DNA from: a virus
Reading direction: 5' to 3' (one strand)
DNA length: 49,020 bases
Virus record (IMG/VR): IMGVR_UViG_3300050011_000260
Coordinates: 1 to 49,020 of that record
A program made the translations under genes and the position numbers. The notes beneath the pieces are model-generated. The model ran no database searches. It had not been told where the DNA came from and saw only the letters and a program-made list of their open reading frames with translations. Position 1 is the first letter of the stretch; the number at the start of each line of letters is the position of its first letter. This document shows positions 44,491 through 49,020 of this stretch, one piece after another.

Positions 44491-45420
44491 TTATTTCAGA
44501 ACCGTGCCGTCCATCAGGGGGCGCAGCACCCACTTCTCGACCAGCGCCTCGTGAGACTCGATGTCGGTCTTGAGCAGCCTGATGTTCGACTCGGTGCGAT
44601 AAATCGCGCTCTCGCGAATCTCTTCGTACTCGCGGGTGCCCTTGGCAAACGTCTCGGTGAACGATACGACCTTGCCGCCTTCAAACTTATCCCGCGTGCG
44701 GTCCAGCGTCAACATGGTGCTCGCCTTCAAGTTTTTCAAAGACTCCCGATTCGCCACAAGCTGCGGGCGAAGAACCCGCGCCAACCACTGCTTGTTGCCT
44801 TCGCAAGAGAACTCATACGGCAGGAATCCGCACCCGAAGCAGCTACCGATGCGATAGCCAGCGTGGTTGTATTCCGACATCTGGTAGCCGTGGTGGAACA
44901 TCTTCTGTTCGGCGGTGAGTTTCTGACGGTTCAGGCAGATGGTGCAGATGCCAGTGTTCGCGATCTCGGCGGCAACCTCTTCCGGCGTCTTGTTGGTGAC
45001 GTTCGGCTTACGGCCCTTCTCGATGTAGTTCTTCACTTCCTTGATGACCGCGCCGATCTGCACCAGTTCCCGCAGATACTCCATGTACTCCAGAATGATC
45101 GGGTTGGCGTAGCCGTTCTTCTTTTCGAGGTTGCGGAGCAGCTTGGGGGCGCTGATGTAGGTCATGTAGCCGCTGATGTCGTAGCGCGGGTCGTTGTGGC
45201 TGTAGCCGTGGTCATTGTTAGCGCGACGTTCAACGTAGTACGGTTCCGCCGCAACCGACATCGCTCGATCCATGGCGCTGCTCAGACTGTCCTTAGCGTT
45301 CTGAAAATCCACGTTCCAGATGTGGTGCTCTTTGACGCCCAGTTCGAGGACCGCGAGGGCGGCTTGAAAACGCTCGGCATACACTGGCCCGAGTGCGGCG
45401 ATGATTTTGTTCGTCTTCAT
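44491..45420 (-). CDS. Hypothetical zinc-binding protein, 309 aa, leaderless
   Basis: MKTNKIIAALGPVYAERFQA... Helical N-terminal ~160 residues; GICTICLNRQ (about 157-166) and SCFGCGFLPYEFSC (about 193-206) form a likely zinc site; the C-terminal ~90 residues are helical and charged. The ATG is 6 nt after TATAAT of the 45427-45458 promoter. Family not recognised. Confidence 0.75.
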   Translation of the reverse strand: MKTNKIIAALGPVYAERFQAALAVLELGVKEHHIWNVDFQNAKDSLSSAMDRAMSVAAEPYYVERRANNDHGYSHNDPRYDISGYMTYISAPKLLRNLEKKNGYANPIILEYMEYLRELVQIGAVIKEVKNYIEKGRKPNVTNKTPEEVAAEIANTGICTICLNRQKLTAEQKMFHHGYQMSEYNHAGYRIGSCFGCGFLPYEFSCEGNKQWLARVLRPQLVANRESLKNLKASTMLTLDRTRDKFEGGKVVSFTETFAKGTREYEEIRESAIYRTESNIRLLKTDIESHEALVEKWVLRPLMDGTVLK

Positions 45421-45426
45421 GTCTCT

Positions 45427-45458
45427 ATTATACCATGAAACTCATTGAAATCGCTAGG
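45427..45458 (-). promoter_or_regulatory. Phage promoter, CCTAGC-N20-TATAAT
   Basis: TTCCTAGC (45453-45458), 20 bp, GG-TATAAT (45427-45432). Overlaps a divergent plus-strand promoter (TTGAAA at 45445, TATTAT at 45467). Confidence 0.72.
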
Positions 45459-45472
45459 AATTGCGGTATTAT
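45445..45472 (+). promoter_or_regulatory. Plus-strand promoter TTGAAA-N16-TATTAT
   Basis: TTGAAA (45445-45450) and GCGG-TATTAT (45467-45472) read into the plus-strand gene 5 nt away. It shares sequence with the minus-strand promoter, so the two may compete. Confidence 0.6.
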
Positions 45473-45477
45473 CTGGT

Positions 45478-45825
45478 ATGGATGAAGCATCAGCTGACCA
45501 ACGCAAGGAACACGCTTTACGGCTCGAAGCCATTGAAAACAAGGTGTTTGAAGTCGTAAAAAAGGTAACCGACCGTACTGACCCTGAGATGTTACTAAAG
45601 ATTGGGTGCCCGAGTGACGAGTACGACCCGATTTCACGGCAAATTGCCGAGGGTTGGGTGCGCGAAGGGCGAGGGCGGGTAGGTGAGACTGGGTTGGCAC
45701 ACATTGTCGCCCTGCAATGGCACTATTCGTTCGGCGATTGGACGAAGCCTGTACCGTTTTTCTCTGTGTATTTCGAGATGGCTAAGGAAATGCTCTCGCT
45801 AATGTCGTGGGACACCCTCTCTTAG
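45478..45825 (+). CDS. Hypothetical protein, 115 aa, plus strand, leaderless
   Basis: Start MDEASADQRKEHALRLEAIE at 45478, 5 nt after TATTAT; the TTG-started longer frame lies over the promoter. Helical acidic N-terminus, then WVREGRGRVGETGLAHIVAL and an amphipathic end. Stop overlaps the convergent 60-aa gene by 4 bp. Not recognised. Confidence 0.7.
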   Translation: MDEASADQRKEHALRLEAIENKVFEVVKKVTDRTDPEMLLKIGCPSDEYDPISRQIAEGWVREGRGRVGETGLAHIVALQWHYSFGDWTKPVPFFSVYFEMAKEMLSLMSWDTLS

Positions 45826-46004
45826 TTGCAAGACGCTGGAGCCCCCGCACCATCCACGGGCGGGGCATCACACCACGCCGAAGGGTCGTTTATCGCCTGC
45901 GGGAATTTTGCTGGGGTAGTCTTGGCAAAGAGAAAGTAGTATGTCCCGACCAGCACGATAATCCAAAGAACCCACTCCAGACTTCCTTGATTTGACTTGA
46001 ACAT
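45822..46004 (-). CDS. Small membrane protein, 60 aa
   Basis: One transmembrane helix WVLWIIVLVGTYYFLFA (about 11-27), then a Pro/Ala-rich tail with two Cys (WCDAPP, ASCN) that would face the periplasm. Follows the 97-aa gene by two bases. Function unknown. Confidence 0.65.
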   Translation of the reverse strand: MFKSNQGSLEWVLWIIVLVGTYYFLFAKTTPAKFPQAINDPSAWCDAPPVDGAGAPASCN

Positions 46005-46006
46005 GG

Positions 46007-46300
46007 CTACCCCGCGATCAGTCCGCCGCGTGACGCTGGCGGCACATCAAGAGCGTTCGCTATCAGGACGGACGGCAACTCGCACTCTACGAACATGATT
46101 TGGCTTGGGCATAGCAGGATGTAATGATCGGGTTTTGGTTGGCGAAGCATTCCCACCTGAGTGTATTGGTTGAACATTTTCATCATCAACAACAATTTCT
46201 GTTGATCGACTGGCACTTCGGGATGGGCTGGGGCGGTGATGTCTTGGGTTTCTACCTCACCATCGACTCTGGTGATGGCGAATGTCAGTTTGATTTCCAT
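46007..46300 (-). CDS. Hypothetical protein, 97 aa
   Basis: MEIKLTFAITRVDGEVETQD with AGAGG RBS seven bases upstream; beta-type N-terminus, helical QQKLLLMMKMFNQYTQ, beta C-terminus. In operon with the ribonucleotide reductase gene. Not recognised. Confidence 0.68.
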   Translation of the reverse strand: MEIKLTFAITRVDGEVETQDITAPAHPEVPVDQQKLLLMMKMFNQYTQVGMLRQPKPDHYILLCPSQIMFVECELPSVLIANALDVPPASRGGLIAG

Positions 46301-46307
46301 AAAACCT

Positions 46308-48233
46308 CTAGTTCATGCTAAGTTCACAGGCCCCTCCTGAGCAGGCGGGTTCGTGTGTGCCCGTAGTCATGTCTTCTACTTCGTAGCTCGGAAGAAGCGC
46401 CCAGTCGAGGACGGGCATTTTCTCCCTATGCGTCTGATACTCAGTTTCGGTGATTTCCGTGTTCGGGGCCTGCTTGTAAATGTGATCGGAATGCGGTAAG
46501 AAGCTCACACCACCCATCACATCAAAATGCTTATAGACCCAAGCGCACACGTCTATCCACTCGTGCTGCCTCACATAAATTGTACATGAGGGGTTATGCT
46601 CTGTCCAGTGCTGTTTGTACGTGAGGTACAGTTCGAGTTGCTGAATTGCATTGAGATCGTTTCGGCATAGAGTTGAAGCCGGGGCTTCCAGCGGAAAGTA
46701 GAAAACGTCCACATCGTTTGGTTTGTCTCTTTCTGGCTCGTTGAAAATTCCCATCGCCTTCAAGAAGGCACCTACGGGATTCTTCCTGTCTTCACGCACG
46801 CCACGCCAAATGTAACGCGAATAACGAGTGTGAATTCCGGGTGAGCAATCAACAAGCTGACTTACTGTGCCACTAGGTTTGACGCACGTGATTGCCGCAG
46901 GCACGGGGATGCCAAGTTTACCCGCCCATTCTGTGGCGACCTCAATGGCGTATAGACGAAGCTCATCGAGCAGTGTTTCCAATGCGGGACCGTTCGTGGA
47001 CATCGTTTTATTGTCCATGATGCCTGTCAAGCTAACGCCAAGGAGCCGCTCTTCTTCAGCGTTCTTCTGCCATTCTTTGCGTAAGTAACGGAATCCAGTC
47101 AGTGTGGACTGGAGGCAGCCAAGAATGACAGCCCTGCGAATCTTTTGCTTGATAGTTGCTCTGGTATCTTCAGGACGAACAACCACCTCGGTCAGATTGC
47201 AGAAGCCTTTGGGGCGCAGGAGAATTTCAGCACAAGGGTTCAATCCGAAATCGTAGTAATTCCCTTTCTCATCTTTGATCGCACGGCGACCATTCTTCGC
47301 CACGTGCTTGCGGGCACCCTCGCGGTTGAACAGACCCCGCTCACCAGACTTCGATTCGACCAAAGTGAGAAATTCCTTCATGAAAACCTCAACATCAGGC
47401 TTTTCCGTGTAGGCAACGGAGTTGTTTGCCAGCCGACGCCATGGGGTTGCGTCGTCGTCGTACCAGCGCCCGTTCTTGGCGTTACGCATACGGTCATCGC
47501 TCAGATTTGAGAGCGAGATCATGGCTGACCGCCTCACACCGCCGCAGACCACCACATCGGCAATCATACACATTAAATCATGACACTCCAACGAGTTAAG
47601 CTTACGCCCAGCAGCGTTCTGAAATAGCTTTACGGTGAATTTGAAGAGTCGGTCGAGGGGCTCTGGGCCGCTTGCTCGCCCACCAAAAGTCTTCAGGACA
47701 CTACCTGCGGGGCGCACGACGGATAGGTCCCATGAGGGAATCAGTCCACCGTACAGCAAACTGATGAGTTGGCGTAGCGATGACGCCCAGCCGATCTTGG
47801 AGTCCTTGACCTTGATGATGGTCTCAGTCGGATAAAACGCCTCGGCAATCTCCGGCATTTTGTTGACATGTTGGCGCTCAACGCTAAAGCCGACGCCAGT
47901 GCCGCACATACTGATGTACATCGCTTCGTCAAAAGCTCTAGGATCATCGACGTTGATATAGGAGCAATTGTAACCAGCACAATTGTCTTTCTCCAGAGCC
48001 TCGCCTGCGGTCATGAGGGCTCGCATGGACGGCATGACTTCCATGCTGAGGATGGCCTGTTCTAGTTCTGCGGCGGTCACTTCCCGATCAGCTTTGGGGA
48101 TGCGAGGTGTGAAGAAGTTGATGTAACGATGGACGGTTTCGTCCCAGTTTTCCCTTCGGTTGAGTTCTGGTATCCAGCGGGCGTAGCGAGACTTATGAAT
48201 ATATTGTTGATACGGGGACATCTTGCGTGTCAT
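46308..48233 (-). CDS. nrdJ: Class II (B12-dependent) ribonucleotide reductase, monomeric type, 641 aa
   Basis: NCSYINVDDP near residue 90 and SMCGTGVGFSVER (about 110) form the substrate and first-cysteine region; LNPCAEILL (about 329-337) is the finger-loop N-x-C-x-E; IMDNKTMSTNG and VKPSGTVSQLVDCSPGIH follow. The end HEPACSGGACELS has the CxxxxC pair that re-reduces the active site in Lactobacillus-type RTPR. No NrdB partner is needed; adenosylcobalamin comes from the host. Reduces ribonucleotides for phage DNA synthesis. ATG overlaps a short upstream frame (TAATG). Confidence 0.92.
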   Translation of the reverse strand: MTRKMSPYQQYIHKSRYARWIPELNRRENWDETVHRYINFFTPRIPKADREVTAAELEQAILSMEVMPSMRALMTAGEALEKDNCAGYNCSYINVDDPRAFDEAMYISMCGTGVGFSVERQHVNKMPEIAEAFYPTETIIKVKDSKIGWASSLRQLISLLYGGLIPSWDLSVVRPAGSVLKTFGGRASGPEPLDRLFKFTVKLFQNAAGRKLNSLECHDLMCMIADVVVCGGVRRSAMISLSNLSDDRMRNAKNGRWYDDDATPWRRLANNSVAYTEKPDVEVFMKEFLTLVESKSGERGLFNREGARKHVAKNGRRAIKDEKGNYYDFGLNPCAEILLRPKGFCNLTEVVVRPEDTRATIKQKIRRAVILGCLQSTLTGFRYLRKEWQKNAEEERLLGVSLTGIMDNKTMSTNGPALETLLDELRLYAIEVATEWAGKLGIPVPAAITCVKPSGTVSQLVDCSPGIHTRYSRYIWRGVREDRKNPVGAFLKAMGIFNEPERDKPNDVDVFYFPLEAPASTLCRNDLNAIQQLELYLTYKQHWTEHNPSCTIYVRQHEWIDVCAWVYKHFDVMGGVSFLPHSDHIYKQAPNTEITETEYQTHREKMPVLDWALLPSYEVEDMTTGTHEPACSGGACELSMN

Positions 48234-48390
48234 TATGATTCCTTACGAGGTCGGCTGCGGTTAAAATTGTTTGCTCGATGTATTAGCTTTCGAGATTGGG
48301 TGAATGGTTTCACAGGTGTTTTTTCATTTCGCCTGTGTTGATGGGTTTTTCGTTAAGGCGTTTTTTCATTTTCGCAGTGTTGTTGGGAAA
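48234..48390 (-). other. Spacer with repeat and two possible micro-ORFs
   Basis: Two imperfect tandem copies of a ~33-bp unit (GTTTTTTCATTT.CGC.GTGTTG.TGGG) lie at about 48315-48390. Two chained frames, 19 aa (48310-48369, MKKRLNEKPINTGE...) and 26 aa (48233-48313, very basic), overlap by GTGA and reach the RNR start by TAATG. Either leader peptides or chance. Confidence 0.35.
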
Positions 48391-49020
48391 TTATTCTTGA
48401 GGCTGTCCGAACTCCCAGAAGTGCGGTGTGGTCAGGTCTTCGATGCGGCGGAAAGTCCCTTCGAGGTACTGGCTTTTATCGTCCAAACCTGCCTTGGTCA
48501 TGTTGCCGGCGATGACGAGTTGCCCACCATGTTTGTACATCGCGTTGATGAGGTTGTACATCTCACCCATGCGGAACACGGACTTCTTGACTTTCTCAAA
48601 CTCATCCAAGAACAGGTGGGTAGTGAAGCCGTACCGCTGTTTGAGAATCTCGATCTTCTCTGCGGTTATCAACGGGCTTTCGATCTTGCCAAGTTTCCAG
48701 TCTTGAATCATATCCATCAGGGTGATGGCATCCATCATAACCACGGGGTGATAGTTGCCAATCCAAGCGCCTGTGTTCAGGATGATCTCGGAGCCACAAG
48801 CGTTGAGGGCTTCCCGATAAAGGGCACACATGAAAGTGGATTTAGACCAACCACTGGGAGCACAAAAACAGTAACCGCTCAGCGGGGCAGCGCGGAGCTT
48901 CTTAATGATCGCTCGTTGCTTATCCAAAGGCATGTGGGACACATCATTTGGCTCCAGAGTGCTGAGGTCCACGTTTCGGTAACGCTCGGGAACATTACGT
49001 TGCCAGATTCTTTGAATCCC
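48391..49020 (-). CDS. DnaC/IstB-like helicase-loader ATPase, partial at right edge
   Basis: The frame stays open through 49020, so the start lies outside the window; an internal GTG at 48972 is not the start. Upstream residues VPERYRNVDLSTL fit the DnaC-type NIPxRY entry motif. Walker A-like CAPSGWSKSTF and Walker B HLFLDEFEK, then sensor-type VIAGNMTKAGLDDK. Loads replicative helicase onto DNA. The P-loop has Ser where the second Gly is expected. Confidence 0.75.
   Translation of the reverse strand, partial: GIQRIWQRNVPERYRNVDLSTLEPNDVSHMPLDKQRAIIKKLRAAPLSGYCFCAPSGWSKSTFMCALYREALNACGSEIILNTGAWIGNYHPVVMMDAITLMDMIQDWKLGKIESPLITAEKIEILKQRYGFTTHLFLDEFEKVKKSVFRMGEMYNLINAMYKHGGQLVIAGNMTKAGLDDKSQYLEGTFRRIEDLTTPHFWEFGQPQE

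Noticed and set aside
48233-48369. Two chained micro-ORFs (19 and 26 aa) as real genes
   Set aside because: Start and stop overlaps are suggestive, but the repeat-rich A/T sequence and lack of an RBS make chance likely; kept only as a note.
1-49020. CRISPR array or cas genes
   Set aside because: No regularly spaced direct repeats; the repeated tRNA trailers are not CRISPR repeats.
1-49020. Integrated prophage ends (attL/attR) or a host chromosome
   Set aside because: No integrase, no flanking host genes and no direct repeats at tRNA 3' ends; the tRNA arrays and RNase P RNA lie among phage-type genes.

Overview
The window reads as an internal segment of a large tailed-phage genome. Almost all genes lie on the minus strand in tight operons whose stop and start codons overlap (TAATG, ATGA, GTGA). 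It mixes DNA replication and recombination genes (a RecA/UvsX-like recombinase, a RuvC-like resolvase, an SbcD-like nuclease, a half-length SbcC-like ATPase, a DinG/XPD-like helicase, a DnaC-like loader, an HU-like protein, a DnaQ-like exonuclease, class II ribonucleotide reductase) with homing endonucleases (two GIY-YIG plus one relic, three HNH, one PD-(D/E)XK), many unrecognised small genes and a large tRNA array. No rRNA, ribosomal-protein or housekeeping metabolic operon is present. Secreted proteins with signal peptides ending in AFAQ or AFGQ, a lipoprotein and an outer-membrane-barrel-like protein point to a diderm host. Acidobacteriota is a guess from signal-peptide style only.

Layout. 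1-3.1 kb: the end of a CDS leaving the window, tRNA-Met, five tRNA-Pro genes (two with long variable arms), two endonuclease genes and a small-ORF leader region. 3.1-6.3 kb: two operons of small genes, including a NADAR-family protein. 6.3-7.2 kb: tRNA-Leu and tRNA-Tyr cluster with two aberrant tRNA-like units. 7.2-12.9 kb: small zinc-binding and unknown proteins, a metallophosphoesterase and a stand-alone GGQ peptide-release-factor domain. 12.9-27.6 kb: recombination and replication (SbcD, SbcC N-half, RecA, RuvC-like, DnaQ-like, MazG-like, probable SSB, HU-like), interrupted by GIY-YIG genes and by an envelope pair (560-aa lipoprotein and secreted HExxH metalloprotease). 27.6-33.3 kb: an outer-membrane-like protein, small membrane proteins, a deoxyribosyltransferase-like protein and unknowns. 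33.3-40.5 kb: the Fe-S helicase, a 667-aa fibre-like protein carrying a DUF3494 ice-binding domain, two HNH genes and an EndoIII-like glycosylase. 40.7-44.3 kb: a second tRNA array (Gly x3, Cys x2, Asp, Ala x2, Val) that contains a recognisable bacterial-type RNase P RNA gene. 44.5-49.0 kb: unknown genes, class II ribonucleotide reductase and a DnaC-like ATPase leaving the window.

How it fits together. The virus appears to supply its own translation support (more than 20 CCA-encoding tRNAs, RNase P RNA, a GGQ hydrolase domain), nucleotide supply (RNR, MazG-like, two deoxyribosyltransferase-like proteins) and recombination-linked replication. Transcription seems to use a recurring promoter (TCCTAGC or a TATCGATT variant, 20 bp, then TATAAT/TATTAT preceded by GG). 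At least a dozen genes start 4-6 nt after the -10 box, which implies leaderless mRNAs.
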